Shown piece after piece: positions 1-9,529 of a DNA stretch of 37,746 bases. Under the pieces are notes generated by a model. It saw only the letters and a list, made by a program, of their open reading frames with translations, searched no databases and was not told where the DNA came from. A program made the translations under genes and the position numbers. The DNA is taken from positions 1-37,746 of the forward strand of contig JAGAQU010000058.1 in NCBI GenBank assembly GCA_017622575.1, written 5' to 3'. The DNA comes from Lachnospiraceae bacterium. Lineage in GTDB: Bacteria > Bacillota > Clostridia > Lachnospirales > Lachnospiraceae. Within the stretch, counting starts at the first letter, position 1; the number at the start of each line of letters is the position of its first letter.

Positions 1-1328
<1,328 letters not shown>

Positions 1329-1471
1329 CTAATGTGTCCTCCTTTAAGTTAGTGTGTCTTTAAGTTTGTATCCTTGTATACAATCCGGCTTGTAATCATC
1401 CTATGACCCATACAAGTTAACATACAGTACCAATTTGAGCAAAAACCTTGTCACTCAATTGCTCTTTTTGC

Positions 1472-1500
1472 ATTATATAACATACCAAAAAAAAGCACAA
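1472..1500 (-). promoter_or_regulatory. sigma-A promoter of gdhA
   Basis: On the minus strand TTGTGC (1495-1500), a 17-nt spacer and a perfect TATAAT (1472-1477). Transcription should start near 1465, giving a leader of about 135 nt before gdhA. The leader begins with a GAGCAA...TTGCTC inverted repeat and holds further short repeats, including ACTTAAAG twice just before the start codon. Confidence 0.75.
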
Positions 1501-1536
1501 TACACTTTAAGCAATTAAATCGAAAAAGTTTTTGAT

Positions 1537-1968
1537 TTACAAATATTTTTTCAGTATTTCAATGTTTTTTTCTTCAAAATCCATCAGTTCCTTCGCAATT
1601 TCCATGGATTGGTGACCTGTATTTTCATGGTGGTTTATAATTTTCCACATATCGGTAAGGCCTCTGTTACTCCCCTGTATCATCATTTCCGCAATATGAC
1701 CCGTGCTGTTATTAAGCAGCATATTTCCCTCTATGGCACTTTTCAACATAATATCCTGAATACCACTGCTCTGATAGCTCTTTGCCTTTCCTTCCATCAG
1801 TCTGTCAGTTGCCCTGTTGTAGATTTCGGCATAGCGCATTCCCTGTCTTGTGATTTCCGCTGACAGTTTTTCATCATCGACCTTTCCGCTGATGGAATGA
1901 ATCGCCTTGATGGCCATATCCGTATTTTTTTGGACTTCCTGCAACACTTTGATATCATCCTTCTTCAT
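1537..1968 (-). CDS. small helical protein, ferritin-like bundle suspected
   Basis: 143 residues, charged and apparently all helical, with no signal peptide or membrane segment. I do not recognise the family with certainty. His and Glu residues (HIAEMM, HHENTGH, DFEEKN) sit in the C-terminal helices in a way that resembles ferritin-like four-helix bundles of clostridial spore-coat or DUF2383-type proteins. That is resemblance only. ATG at 1968 is preferred over an in-frame start 48 nt further upstream because GAGGAGA lies 7 nt before it, and the longer form would run through the terminator hairpin at 1993-2024. No promoter is clear between that terminator and the gene. Confidence 0.8.
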   Translation of the reverse strand: MKKDDIKVLQEVQKNTDMAIKAIHSISGKVDDEKLSAEITRQGMRYAEIYNRATDRLMEGKAKSYQSSGIQDIMLKSAIEGNMLLNNSTGHIAEMMIQGSNRGLTDMWKIINHHENTGHQSMEIAKELMDFEEKNIEILKKYL

Positions 1969-1992
1969 AAATTTCTCCTCTTCATATATTAA

Positions 1993-2024
1993 AAGACAGA
2001 GTGAAGAATTCTCCACTCTGTCTT
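1993..2024 (-). terminator. intrinsic terminator of the oxidoreductase gene
   Basis: Perfect 11-bp stem (1993-2003 with 2014-2024) around a 10-nt loop, followed on the minus strand by a T-run. It lies 28 nt downstream of the oxidoreductase stop and only 25 nt upstream of the next start codon (1968). Confidence 0.85.
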
Positions 2025-2051
2025 AGCTTTTCCATTATTTATAAGAATATA

Positions 2052-3248
2052 CTAGTTTTCGGTTTCTGCAGCTTCTGTTGTTGCAGATTCTGATAATACA
2101 GCTTCTACAGATTCCTTCAAAACTTCTGTACTCTCAACCTGTTCCGTCTCCCCGGCATTCTCCGCATCTGTTTCCACCGTTTCTGCCACAGTTTCTTCTT
2201 TCTCTGCGGGCAGCTGCTTCGTCACGATTTCTTCGCTTTTCTCCGGAATCTTGGCCTCAACCTCATCCTTCTCAAAGGGATAGACAATTCCCCACTGTTC
2301 TCGGATGGCATCCATAATCTTCATCATCCGGATGGTTTCGCTGTGAGGCATCTGTATACATTCAAGTTCCCTTGCATCCAGCGCCTTCAGGCAGGCTTCC
2401 ACCTCATATTCATATCCGGTAATCTGCTTGGGACGTTTGTAGGAAGCAATCTGCTTGTATTTGGTATCGTATACCGTGATAGCTTCAAAATTATTAATAT
2501 TATCCACCACAGCAAAACCCTTGGTGCCATAGATGACGCCTCGTCTGTCACTTAAGGAAACCATGGAGCTGTTCAGTACAGCTACCTTGCCGTCCCCATA
2601 TTTGATTGTGATGCTGTTTTGCTCATCCACACCCGACTGTGTATAAGTGCAGGTAGATTCTATGCTCTCAATATTGTTTCCGAAAATCATGGATGCAAAA
2701 TTGATGGTATATACCCCCACATCAAGAAGTGCACCACCCGCCAGAGAAGGCTCCTGCAAACGTGGAACTGTGTCGATCACATATCCGAGATTTGCAGTGA
2801 GTGTCTTAAGTTCACCGATAATGCCACTGCCAAGCACCTCCTGTATGGTGGTCAGCATCGGCATATAGCGTGTCCACATTGCTTCGGCGATCAGTACTTC
2901 CTTTTCTCTCGCCAGTGCAATCAGTTCTTCTGCCTGGGCTGCATTTGCCGTAAAGGCCTTTTCACACAAAACAGGCTTTCCATTTAAAATGCAAAGCCTG
3001 GCATTCTCATAATGCTCAGAATGAGGTGTGGCTATATAGATCAAATCCACTTTTTTGTCCGCAACCAGTTCCTCATAGGAACCGTATGCTTTTTTACATC
3101 CATATTGATTGGCAAAGGCATCTGCTTTCACCTTTGTTCGTGATGCGACAGCATACAGTTTGACATTTTTCATCCGCTTTATGGTTTCAGCCATAATTCC
3201 TGCAATATTGCCCGATCCCATAATACCGATACGATATTTTTCGAACAT
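2052..3248 (-). CDS. Gfo/Idh/MocA-family oxidoreductase with acidic C-terminal tail
   Basis: Cytoplasmic NAD(P)-dependent dehydrogenase acting on a sugar, inositol or related polyol; the substrate cannot be read from sequence. Residues 8-17 form the glycine-rich Rossmann turn (GIMGSGNIAG). The EKP motif of the family appears as EKA (E96-K97), with the C-terminal alpha/beta domain following. The enzyme proper ends near residue 325. The last 70 or so residues are rich in Glu, Ala, Thr and Val and look disordered, which is unusual for the family (normally about 330-350 residues). ATG at 3248. A strong terminator follows at 1993-2024. Confidence 0.9.
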   Translation of the reverse strand: MFEKYRIGIMGSGNIAGIMAETIKRMKNVKLYAVASRTKVKADAFANQYGCKKAYGSYEELVADKKVDLIYIATPHSEHYENARLCILNGKPVLCEKAFTANAAQAEELIALAREKEVLIAEAMWTRYMPMLTTIQEVLGSGIIGELKTLTANLGYVIDTVPRLQEPSLAGGALLDVGVYTINFASMIFGNNIESIESTCTYTQSGVDEQNSITIKYGDGKVAVLNSSMVSLSDRRGVIYGTKGFAVVDNINNFEAITVYDTKYKQIASYKRPKQITGYEYEVEACLKALDARELECIQMPHSETIRMMKIMDAIREQWGIVYPFEKDEVEAKIPEKSEEIVTKQLPAEKEETVAETVETDAENAGETEQVESTEVLKESVEAVLSESATTEAAETEN

Positions 3249-3314
3249 TTCATCCCCACCTTCATTTGTAACAATTCAGCTTTGTTCCCTACATTTCATG
3301 GCTGAGCTGTTACC

Positions 3315-4595
3315 TTATTCTACATAATCAGATTTAACAAAAGCAGTCTGCCCCTTATATTTTACTTTTGTCCAACCGTCAGCCTGTTTCATGATAAGAT
3401 CAAGCTTCTCACCCACGTACGCGGTACCAAGTGATTCTGAATCCGTACTTGCGCTCTTACGCACCTTTACGTTTTCCTTGACAGTTACCGTTCCGCTTAC
3501 TGTATCATCAGAAGCTGCTGTCTGTGTATCCGTACTTTCCGTATCTGTATCTGCCGCTACAGTCTCCTCGGAAACAACTTCAAGATAATCGCTCTTGATA
3601 TAAGCTTCTGTGCCGTTGTACTCCACCTTGCTCCAGCCGTTTCCTCTCTGTTCCAGAAGTGTAAACTCCTGACCGATCTGAGCCTTATCTATCTTATCTG
3701 CCGTTTCACTGTCTGACTTTCTGATATTTACAACATCTGTTGCCTTTACCGTCTTGATCACATTTGGAGTTTCTGCTGCATCCTCACTCTCTGCAGATGC
3801 AACCTCGACCTCTTCCTCACTTTCAACAGGGGTCTCAGCTTCTGCCAGAATTTCTCCAACTTCTTCATTGATCTTCTCTTTCAGATAGGCAATAAACTCA
3901 TTCAGTTCCTCATCACTTGCCAGAAGTTCATTGTACTCAACTGCCACTTTATTGTTTAAGTCTACTACATCATCCTGAAGAGTGACTTCCTTGATATAAT
4001 TCCAAACGGAGTCATCATAGGTACCGTCATTGATAAACATGGTTCCATCTTCATTTTGTCCGATATAATAGGTCTGCATACCGGGAAGTTCCTGATCCAC
4101 ATCGGTAAACTTCACTTCCGAATAGACATAAGCAACATAAGTGTTCTCTGCAAGTCCCGGCTTGGTATAGACATTTAATACCGGATAATTTTCAATATAC
4201 TTGCTTAATTCCTGTACTCGTATCTTCTCAATGTCATTTAAATAAGTGTTCAGTGAAGAAATCGTTTCAATGTCTCCGGACGCCTGTGCATCGTAATAAG
4301 TTCTGACGATGTTGTTTATATCTGAATAAGCATTTTCTTCCAGTTCATACACCGGAGTGCTAAGACCCTCAACCATTGCTCCACTTTCCTGCTGCGCAAC
4401 GTTTGCCGCAGCAAGCTCTGCTTCCTTTTCAAGCTTTTCTTTCTGATTTGCATTTACAGCAATCAATATGGTAATGAGCACACAAGCAATAAGAACAAGA
4501 GGCATCACAATTTTTGTATGATCCATAATAAAATCTCTGATCATTATGAGCTTTTCCTTCACCATATGCAATTTGTTCTGATTGGTTTGTTTCAT
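3315..4595 (-). CDS. membrane-anchored protein with two bacterial SH3 domains
   Basis: 426 residues. A basic N-terminus leads into one transmembrane helix (about residues 28-47), then a coiled, acidic extracytoplasmic region and two SH3b domains at the C-terminus, each with the VxVRKSxS...GWTKVxYxGxxxxVKSDY pattern, joined by Thr/Asp-rich linkers. SH3b domains of this type usually bind peptidoglycan or cell-wall peptides, so a role at the cell surface is likely. There is no hydrolase domain. ATG at 4595 was chosen for the GAAAGGA site 7 nt upstream; a longer in-frame reading would run back through the tRNA and its terminator. No separate promoter is visible between tRNA-Arg and this gene. Confidence 0.88.
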   Translation of the reverse strand: MKQTNQNKLHMVKEKLIMIRDFIMDHTKIVMPLVLIACVLITILIAVNANQKEKLEKEAELAAANVAQQESGAMVEGLSTPVYELEENAYSDINNIVRTYYDAQASGDIETISSLNTYLNDIEKIRVQELSKYIENYPVLNVYTKPGLAENTYVAYVYSEVKFTDVDQELPGMQTYYIGQNEDGTMFINDGTYDDSVWNYIKEVTLQDDVVDLNNKVAVEYNELLASDEELNEFIAYLKEKINEEVGEILAEAETPVESEEEVEVASAESEDAAETPNVIKTVKATDVVNIRKSDSETADKIDKAQIGQEFTLLEQRGNGWSKVEYNGTEAYIKSDYLEVVSEETVAADTDTESTDTQTAASDDTVSGTVTVKENVKVRKSASTDSESLGTAYVGEKLDLIMKQADGWTKVKYKGQTAFVKSDYVE

Positions 4596-4617
4596 AATTT
4601 TCCTTTCTTTTTTTAAA

Positions 4618-4648
4618 AAAAGCAGCTTTGCAGGAAACGGCTGCTTTT
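4618..4648 (-). terminator. intrinsic terminator after tRNA-Arg
   Basis: Stem AAAAGCAGC/GCTGCTTTT (9 bp; 4640-4648 with 4618-4626), followed by a T-run on the minus strand. It ends 22 nt before the start codon of the SH3 protein gene, so it either ends the tRNA transcript or acts as an attenuator for that gene. Confidence 0.85.
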
Positions 4649-4687
4649 GTCCAATAAGACGACTCGCAGAGCGTGTCATCGTTTGGT

Positions 4688-4810
4688 TATTCAAGGTGAT
4701 GTAAATGCACCCGACAGGAATCGAACCTGCATTAAAGGCGTCGGAGGCCTTCGTTCTATCCATTAGACTACGGGTGCAATTATTACAAATTTGTTACATC
4801 ACCTTGAATA
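4688..4810. repeat. perfect 17-bp inverted repeat flanking tRNA-Arg
   Basis: TATTCAAGGTGATGTAA at 4688-4704 is repeated as its exact reverse complement at 4794-4810. The tRNA gene and a 16-nt leader lie between the arms. The right arm abuts and by one base overlaps the -10 element, so about 10 bp of the repeat should be present in the primary transcript as pairing 5' leader and 3' trailer. Confidence 0.95.
4706..4777 (-). tRNA. tRNA-Arg (anticodon CCG)
   Basis: 72-nt cloverleaf. The acceptor stem is GCACCCG/CGGGTGC with discriminator A. Anticodon stem AAGGC/GCCTT encloses the loop CTCCGAC, giving anticodon CCG for codon CGG. The T-arm is GCAGG-TTCGATT-CCTGT. The D-arm has G18-G19 and A14/A21 but a C-A mismatch at 12-23. 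CCA is not encoded. It has its own promoter and terminator. Confidence 0.95.
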
Positions 4811-4838
4811 TCATATCATATGAAGGCAAGAATGTCTA
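4810..4838 (-). promoter_or_regulatory. promoter of tRNA-Arg
   Basis: TAGACA (4833-4838), 17-nt spacer, TATGAT (4810-4815). The predicted start near 4803 leaves a 5' leader of about 26 nt. A second TATGAT at 4815-4820 overlaps but is badly spaced. Confidence 0.7.
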
Positions 4839-4879
4839 GTCTGCCATTTATGAAAAAATTGTGAATCCTCTGCCAATAA

Positions 4880-5884
4880 CTAGCAGATGCGCATAAGCTG
4901 CTGTGATTGTCTGCTGTAATAATAGACAGAATCGGCAAGTACATCACACTCCTGCACCTGGGTTTTGTTAATTTCGGTTACCATTTCCAAAAGATTTTCC
5001 TTTTCCATATCTTCTGTAGCCGGAAGCAGGATCACTTCATGAATGGAACTGGGAAGAATATAGAGATCACTGTTTTTTTCCTCGGCAAAATTTTTTAAAA
5101 TATCAGGATAAAACATACAAGCCGCTCCCTGCAATTTCTGTCTGTTACTGAGCACGTACATGGGTATTCTATCCTCATCATTTTCCATATCAGCTTTTAG
5201 CTTCAGCAAAAGATGATCGAACCACTCATCTCCCGTGATTTCCAGTTTGATCTCCTTTTCTCCTTCCGGTTTCCTTTTTTCTCCTTTCATGCTGCTCCTC
5301 AGCATTCCCAGGATGAGTTCTTCAATATTTTCAATGTGAGCAGGGAACAGACGGGGCGTATTTTCTTTTGCCTGCGCATACAGTTCTTCAATGCCGATGC
5401 CCCAATGATCTAAATGTTCATTGTGGATCAGGATCGATGCTTTCCCGTAAAATGGCGGCTCCTGAACAACATAATAAAATATGATTGCAAGATTGCAGAA
5501 CATCTTATAAGGAATCTTTTTTAACAGTTCTCTGTTCTTATCAAAATTTACAATTTTAAAGGCAATCTGTCTCTTTGCCTTTTCATATTCCAGGAAATTC
5601 GACAAATCCACGGATTCCCTGATTCTGGTCTTATGAAAAATCCTGTACAGAGACTCCACAATTTGATCAAGGCCGACTCCGTTCTGATAATTTTCATAGA
5701 AATCGTCCAGATAAATTGTCGGCGAAGTATTGCTGTTCTTTTCCTCCACAATAATTCCGGTAAGCACAATGCCGTTATTTTTTTTGACCTGGTTGGGAAG
5801 GATACGATAATCCTCTCCCATTTTTTCCTGTAAACCCTTTACAACAGCTGCCTCAAACAGCGCAAAATTCATAGATGTGTTCAT
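4880..5884 (-). CDS. DUF5688-type protein of unknown function
   Basis: 334 residues, soluble, with no signal peptide. The N-terminus (about residues 1-90: FxxAVVKGLQEKMGEDYRI, TIYLDDFYENYQNG) matches my recollection of the DUF5688 family, which is common in multiple copies in Lachnospiraceae and has no known function. Middle and C-terminal parts carry YVLSNRQKLQGAACMFYPD and LPSSIHEVILLPA, also typical of it. The assignment is from memory of the family and was not searched. ATG at 5884 follows AGAGAGG; the alternative upstream ATG lies inside the efp terminator and is rejected. No good promoter is visible between that terminator and the gene. Confidence 0.85.
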   Translation of the reverse strand: MNTSMNFALFEAAVVKGLQEKMGEDYRILPNQVKKNNGIVLTGIIVEEKNSNTSPTIYLDDFYENYQNGVGLDQIVESLYRIFHKTRIRESVDLSNFLEYEKAKRQIAFKIVNFDKNRELLKKIPYKMFCNLAIIFYYVVQEPPFYGKASILIHNEHLDHWGIGIEELYAQAKENTPRLFPAHIENIEELILGMLRSSMKGEKRKPEGEKEIKLEITGDEWFDHLLLKLKADMENDEDRIPMYVLSNRQKLQGAACMFYPDILKNFAEEKNSDLYILPSSIHEVILLPATEDMEKENLLEMVTEINKTQVQECDVLADSVYYYSRQSQQLMRIC

Positions 5885-5924
5885 TAGAAATACCTCTCTT
5901 TCAGATTTGAATTTAGATACAAAA

Positions 5925-5954
5925 AAAGACAATGAAATAAGTTTCATTGTCTTT
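5925..5954 (-). terminator. intrinsic terminator of efp
   Basis: Perfect 13-bp stem (5925-5937 with 5942-5954), 4-nt loop and T-run on the minus strand. It lies 29 nt after the efp stop and 41 nt before the next start codon. Confidence 0.9.
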
Positions 5955-5983
5955 CAGGCTTATTAACAGGATGTAGTTATGAA

Positions 5984-6541
5984 TTAAACACGAGATAAGT
6001 ATTCACCTGTTCTGGTGTCAATCTTGATCTTGTCTCCCAATTCAACGAATAAAGGTACGTTTACAGTAGCACCTGTCTCAACGGTAGCAGGCTTTGTAGC
6101 GCCTGTTGCGGTATCGCCCTTAAATCCGGGTTCTGTCTCTGTAATCTCAAGTTCTACAAACAGAGGAGGTTCAATTGCGAATACGCCTCCGTTGTGGGAA
6201 CATACCTTAACCATTTCATTTTCTTTAACGAACTTCAGTGCATCGCCTACTGTCTCGGAATCGAGTGCAATCTGTTCATATGTTTCTACATCCATAAAGT
6301 TATACAGATCTCCGTCTGAATACAGATACTGCATATCTTTTCTATCGATTCGTGCCTGTGGACACTTTTCAGTAGGTCTGAAAGTTTTTTCCACTACGCC
6401 GCCGCTCTTGATATTCTTTAATTTGGTTCTGACAAATGCTGCTCCTTTACCGGGCTTTACATGCTGGAACTCAATAATCTGGTAAACGTTATTATCTAAT
6501 TCAATAGTAATACCATTTCTGAAATCACCTGCAGAAATCAT
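5984..6541 (-). CDS. efp: translation elongation factor P
   Basis: Binds ribosomes stalled on polyproline and stimulates peptide bond formation. 185 residues, the normal length. An N-terminal KOW-like domain carries the tip loop KPGKGAA with the modifiable lysine at residue 32. Two OB domains follow, ending with the family signature [20 protein letters not shown] at 6541 has TAGGAGG 8 nt upstream. It sits directly downstream of aroQ, as efp does near yqhS (aroQ) in Bacillus. Lys32 would be the modification site if the 5-aminopentanol pathway is present, which cannot be seen here. Confidence 0.98.
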   Translation of the reverse strand: MISAGDFRNGITIELDNNVYQIIEFQHVKPGKGAAFVRTKLKNIKSGGVVEKTFRPTEKCPQARIDRKDMQYLYSDGDLYNFMDVETYEQIALDSETVGDALKFVKENEMVKVCSHNGGVFAIEPPLFVELEITETEPGFKGDTATGATKPATVETGATVNVPLFVELGDKIKIDTRTGEYLSRV

Positions 6542-6608
6542 AAAAAAATTCCTCCTAAAATTTTCACGTTATAATTCTTTATCAGTTTAATATAAATAAT
6601 GATAATTT

Positions 6609-7064
6609 TCAACTATTTTCTGCTTCTAAATGCAAAAAATTTTCCAGCAGATAATCTACCGCTTCCAGATAACCGTTTAAGCCATGCCCATATATCTGTT
6701 TGTTGCAGGCAGGAGCTGTCACAGATATCTTTCGGAACTCCTCCCGTTTGGTAATGTCGGAAATATGAATTTCTACCTTGGGAATCGTCACACTTGCAAG
6801 CGCGTCATGGATGGCATAGCTGTAATGGGTGTAAGCTCCGGGATTGATCACGATTCCTTCTGTTCCGTCAAAGTAAGCATCCTGGATTCTGTCAATGATG
6901 GCTCCCTCATGATTGCTCTGAAACACTTCAATGGTACAGCCTGTCTCCTTTCCTTTTTCGGCTATCATGTTTAAGAGATAATCATAATTCTCTGTTCCGT
7001 AAATATTCTTTTCACGGATTCCCAGAAAATTCAGATTGGGTCCGTTGATGATCAGTATTTTCAT
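6609..7064 (-). CDS. aroQ: type II 3-dehydroquinate dehydratase
   Basis: Third step of the shikimate pathway, 3-dehydroquinate to 3-dehydroshikimate, by anti elimination in a dodecameric enzyme. 151 residues. The N-terminal ING-PNLNFLGIRE segment carries the flexible lid arginine R17 and the catalytic tyrosine Y22 (IYG). FQSNHEGAIIDRIQ, NPGAYTHYSYAIHDAL and EIHISDITKREEFR supply the remaining active-site residues. The start overlaps the aroK stop by 4 nt, so the two genes are translationally coupled. Confidence 0.97.
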   Translation of the reverse strand: MKILIINGPNLNFLGIREKNIYGTENYDYLLNMIAEKGKETGCTIEVFQSNHEGAIIDRIQDAYFDGTEGIVINPGAYTHYSYAIHDALASVTIPKVEIHISDITKREEFRKISVTAPACNKQIYGHGLNGYLEAVDYLLENFLHLEAENS

Positions 7065-7579
7065 AACCGGCTGTTCTCCTTTATCACAATTTCTTCTATA
7101 ATTTCCTCAAATTTTTTTCCCGAAACCTCTATCACATAGTCAGCGCATTTCTCGTAGGAAGGCTGTCTCATCGCCATCAGGCTCTCTATTTTTTTCTGCG
7201 GATCCTCCCCCTGCAAAAGAGGTCTTGTGGTATCCCCTTTCAGTCTTTCAAAGACCACCTCAGGCGTCACTTTCAGATAGTAAATACGACCAAGTTCCTT
7301 GAGCAGTGCATGATTTTCTTCTCTCGCAGGCAAGCCGCCCCCTGTTGAGATGATACGGTGATTCTCTGTCTCAATCAATTCCCTGATGCATGCCGTCTCC
7401 ATCTGTCTGAAGGACTCTTCCCCATCCTCAGCGAAAATATCGGAAACAGACCTTTCCTGCTTCTTTTCAATCCATTTGTCCGTGTCGATCATGGTACGCT
7501 TAAGTGCATAGGAAAGCCTGATCCCTACGCTGGTCTTTCCGCATCCCATAAATCCGGTCAAAATAATATTATCCTTCAT
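7061..7579 (-). CDS. aroK: shikimate kinase
   Basis: Phosphorylates shikimate to shikimate 3-phosphate with ATP. 172 residues. P-loop GFMGCGKTSVG at residues 9-19, shikimate-binding Asp in DTDKWIEKK, STGGG as the third binding element, and the LID arginine in TTRPLLQ. It lies between aroE (17-nt gap) and aroQ (4-nt overlap). The paralogue aroL is not distinguished, so the symbol is by family. Confidence 0.96.
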   Translation of the reverse strand: MKDNIILTGFMGCGKTSVGIRLSYALKRTMIDTDKWIEKKQERSVSDIFAEDGEESFRQMETACIRELIETENHRIISTGGGLPAREENHALLKELGRIYYLKVTPEVVFERLKGDTTRPLLQGEDPQKKIESLMAMRQPSYEKCADYVIEVSGKKFEEIIEEIVIKENSRL

Positions 7580-7596
7580 TCCTCTTCCTCTGTCTG

Positions 7597-8463
7597 TTAT
7601 CCTTTTACTCTCTCTCTGAGCAGTTCATAGATTTCCTCTGCCGTTTCTTCCGGTACTTCCACCCGATTCCACAATTCATAGGCAATAATTCCCTGATAGA
7701 GCAGCATCTTAAGTCCGTTGCAGGATCGTCCGCCGGCTTCCTTTACAAGCTTCATAAATCTTGTCTCCTCCGGCTTGTAGATCAGATCAAAACCGGTATG
7801 GATTCTTCTATAAAATTCCTTATCCTCAATCACAACATCATCTACGTTTGGGTGAAGCCCCACACTGGTTCCCTGAATGGCGAGCATCTTTTTTTTCGGT
7901 AACTTTTCATAGTCAGCCATAGCCATGGGGCAGACACATTTTCTGCCAAATGCTTTGTTCACCTCATCCGCAAGCGCTTCTGCCCTGTCTATGGAACGGT
8001 TCAGCACAAAAATCTGTTTTGCCTCTTTGCTGGCACAGAGAAAAGCCGCCGCTCTTGCCGCTCCGCCGGCTCCCAGAAGCACAACACTTTCTCCCGCAAG
8101 ACTGATTCCCTCACTTTGCATGGCACGGTACAGTCCCAGAATATCCGTGTTATACCCTTTATATCCGTTCTTCACAGAAACCAGAGTATTGACAGCGCCT
8201 ATCTTTTCCGCCAGCTCATCCATCCCCTGAAGATAGGGAATCACATCACTCTTGTAGGGAACTGTCACATTCATGCCAAGTACATGAAGACCGTATGCAC
8301 CCTTTATCGCATCTCCCAGATTTTCTTTTTCCACTAAAAAAGGCACATACACAAGATTATGGGAGAGCTTCTGTGCCAGGGTGTTATGTATCACCGGTGA
8401 CAGAGTATGTTCCACCGGGTTTCCGATCAGACCGCAAAGTCTCGTATGTCCGTCAATTTTCAT
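7597..8463 (-). CDS. aroE: shikimate dehydrogenase (NADP)
   Basis: Reduces 3-dehydroshikimate to shikimate. 288 residues. The N-terminal substrate domain has GLIGNPVEHTLSPVIHN and the catalytic-lysine motif NVTVPYKSDV, followed by INTL-like VNTLV and YNTDILG. The NADP Rossmann fold opens with GAGGAARAAA. C-terminal CNGLKMLLYQG is also typical. Its ATG overlaps the yqeG stop by 4 nt, as expected for one operon yqeG-aroE-aroK-aroQ. Confidence 0.97.
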   Translation of the reverse strand: MKIDGHTRLCGLIGNPVEHTLSPVIHNTLAQKLSHNLVYVPFLVEKENLGDAIKGAYGLHVLGMNVTVPYKSDVIPYLQGMDELAEKIGAVNTLVSVKNGYKGYNTDILGLYRAMQSEGISLAGESVVLLGAGGAARAAAFLCASKEAKQIFVLNRSIDRAEALADEVNKAFGRKCVCPMAMADYEKLPKKKMLAIQGTSVGLHPNVDDVVIEDKEFYRRIHTGFDLIYKPEETRFMKLVKEAGGRSCNGLKMLLYQGIIAYELWNRVEVPEETAEEIYELLRERVKG

Positions 8464-8999
8464 ACCTGTATTTCCTTCTGTTCCAAAAATATTTTTCCTT
8501 CTTTTTTACATTTTCTTTTATAAAAGAAAAGTACAAGCTTTTCCAGATATCTCTTTAAAATGATCTGTATCTCCTCTTTTTTGTCAATGGGCTGGGTCAA
8601 TATAGAAAAGATTCCTGCATTTCTTGCGCCCCACACATCGGTAAACAGCTGATCGCCCACAAAAAGTGTGGTCTTTTGGTCGGTGCCCATCTGTCGCATT
8701 GCTTCCTCATAGCCTCTTCTTCCGGGCTTTCCCGCTTTAAAAATATAGGAAACCTGTACCGCATCATTGAACATCTTCACACGGGGTTCCTTATTGTTGG
8801 AAAGAAGCATGATTTTAAAACCGAACTGCTTCAGTTGTTCCATCAATGCGATGCTCCGCGCATCCGCAGGGGCTCCATGCTCTACCAGGGTATTGTCAAT
8901 ATCAAAAATGATTCCCCTGTAACCGGCACGGTAATACGCTTCATAATCAATCTCATAGGCTGACCGGATATAGCGGTCCGGATAAAAACACTGTAACAT
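8460..8999 (-). CDS. yqeG: YqeG-family HAD (subfamily IIIA) phosphatase
   Basis: 179-residue HAD phosphatase. Motif I DIDNTLV supplies the nucleophile and general acid aspartates, motif II is LLSNN, a Lys-containing KAGKPGRRGYEEAM is motif III, and VGDQLFTDVWGARNAG is motif IV. YqeG homologues are close to phosphatidylglycerophosphate phosphatases (PgpP/GEP4 type), but the substrate here is inferred. The C-terminal 30 residues are strongly basic (KRKCKKEGK). It is the first gene of the shikimate block; ATG at 8999 has AAAGGAG upstream. Confidence 0.93.
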   Translation of the reverse strand: MLQCFYPDRYIRSAYEIDYEAYYRAGYRGIIFDIDNTLVEHGAPADARSIALMEQLKQFGFKIMLLSNNKEPRVKMFNDAVQVSYIFKAGKPGRRGYEEAMRQMGTDQKTTLFVGDQLFTDVWGARNAGIFSILTQPIDKKEEIQIILKRYLEKLVLFFYKRKCKKEGKIFLEQKEIQV

Positions 9000-9023
9000 G
9001 AAAATACTCCTTTAACTTGTTAC

Positions 9024-9053
9024 AGTATAACAAAACACCCTGCAATTATGCAA
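9024..9053 (-). promoter_or_regulatory. candidate promoter of the yqeG-aro block, inside a terminator
   Basis: TTGCAT (9048-9053), 18-nt spacer and TATACT (9024-9029), about 25 nt before the yqeG start. The -35 and spacer coincide with the terminator hairpin of the preceding gene. Confidence 0.5.
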
Positions 9054-9061
9054 GGTGTTTT
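9032..9061 (-). terminator. intrinsic terminator after the 130-residue protein gene
   Basis: 13-bp stem with one G-U pair (9032-9044 with 9049-9061), 4-nt loop. The stem itself ends in a T-rich arm (GGTGTTTTGTT). It lies about 40 nt downstream of the stop at 9101. Confidence 0.75.
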
Positions 9062-9100
9062 CCTATGTAACCTGTTCTGTTATATTTCAACTTGTATCTC

Positions 9101-9493
9101 TTATTTTCGGAAGACTGTTCCGTCATCTGTATTCATAAAGGAAGGGGATGTACCCACAAAATATTGATATTCCTGTAAAATGGAATCCTTTCGCATGTCG
9201 GAAATTGCTTTCTGGACGTCCAGTTTCATAAGCCCGCTCTCACTGCCGAGATAGTCGAAGCTTTCTTCTCTATTAAAGGTAAGCGAGACATCCTGAAGAT
9301 CCGCTACTTTGCTTCTGGTATCCTCTCCTACGCTCGCTATAGCGGAAGACCTGACATCCTCTGCCGTTGTCTGCTTCGTATCTGTCTGCTGTTCACTCTG
9401 TTTCCGGATCTCAGATGGAGTGATAACAGGAATTTCGGATGCTTTATAATAAGGCTGTACTCTTCCAAAACCGGATAACAGCTCAATTCCCAT
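9101..9493 (-). CDS. hypothetical protein, 130 residues
   Basis: I do not recognise this family. The protein is hydrophilic. The N-terminus is SGFGRVQPYYKASEIPVI, the middle is low-complexity Gln/Thr/Ser-rich, and a more conserved-looking C-terminal part follows (VSLTFNREESFDYLGSESGLMKLDVQKAISDMRKDSILQEYQYFVG, residues about 70-115, quoted only by its landmarks LTFN, DVQKAISDM and EYQYFVG). No signal peptide or membrane segment. ATG at 9493 is preferred over a GTG nine bases upstream, because AAAGGAG then sits 8 nt before the start instead of overlapping it. It has its own promoter and terminator. Confidence 0.75.
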   Translation of the reverse strand: MGIELLSGFGRVQPYYKASEIPVITPSEIRKQSEQQTDTKQTTAEDVRSSAIASVGEDTRSKVADLQDVSLTFNREESFDYLGSESGLMKLDVQKAISDMRKDSILQEYQYFVGTSPSFMNTDDGTVFRK

Positions 9494-9529
9494 TTTCTTC
9501 ACTCCTTTCCTGATAAACTCTCATAATAT

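Noticed and set aside
6607..6640. Possible separate promoter for efp overlapping the aroQ stop
   Set aside because: TTGAAA with a poor TAAACT at 17 nt; not strong enough, and efp may be read from the aro block.
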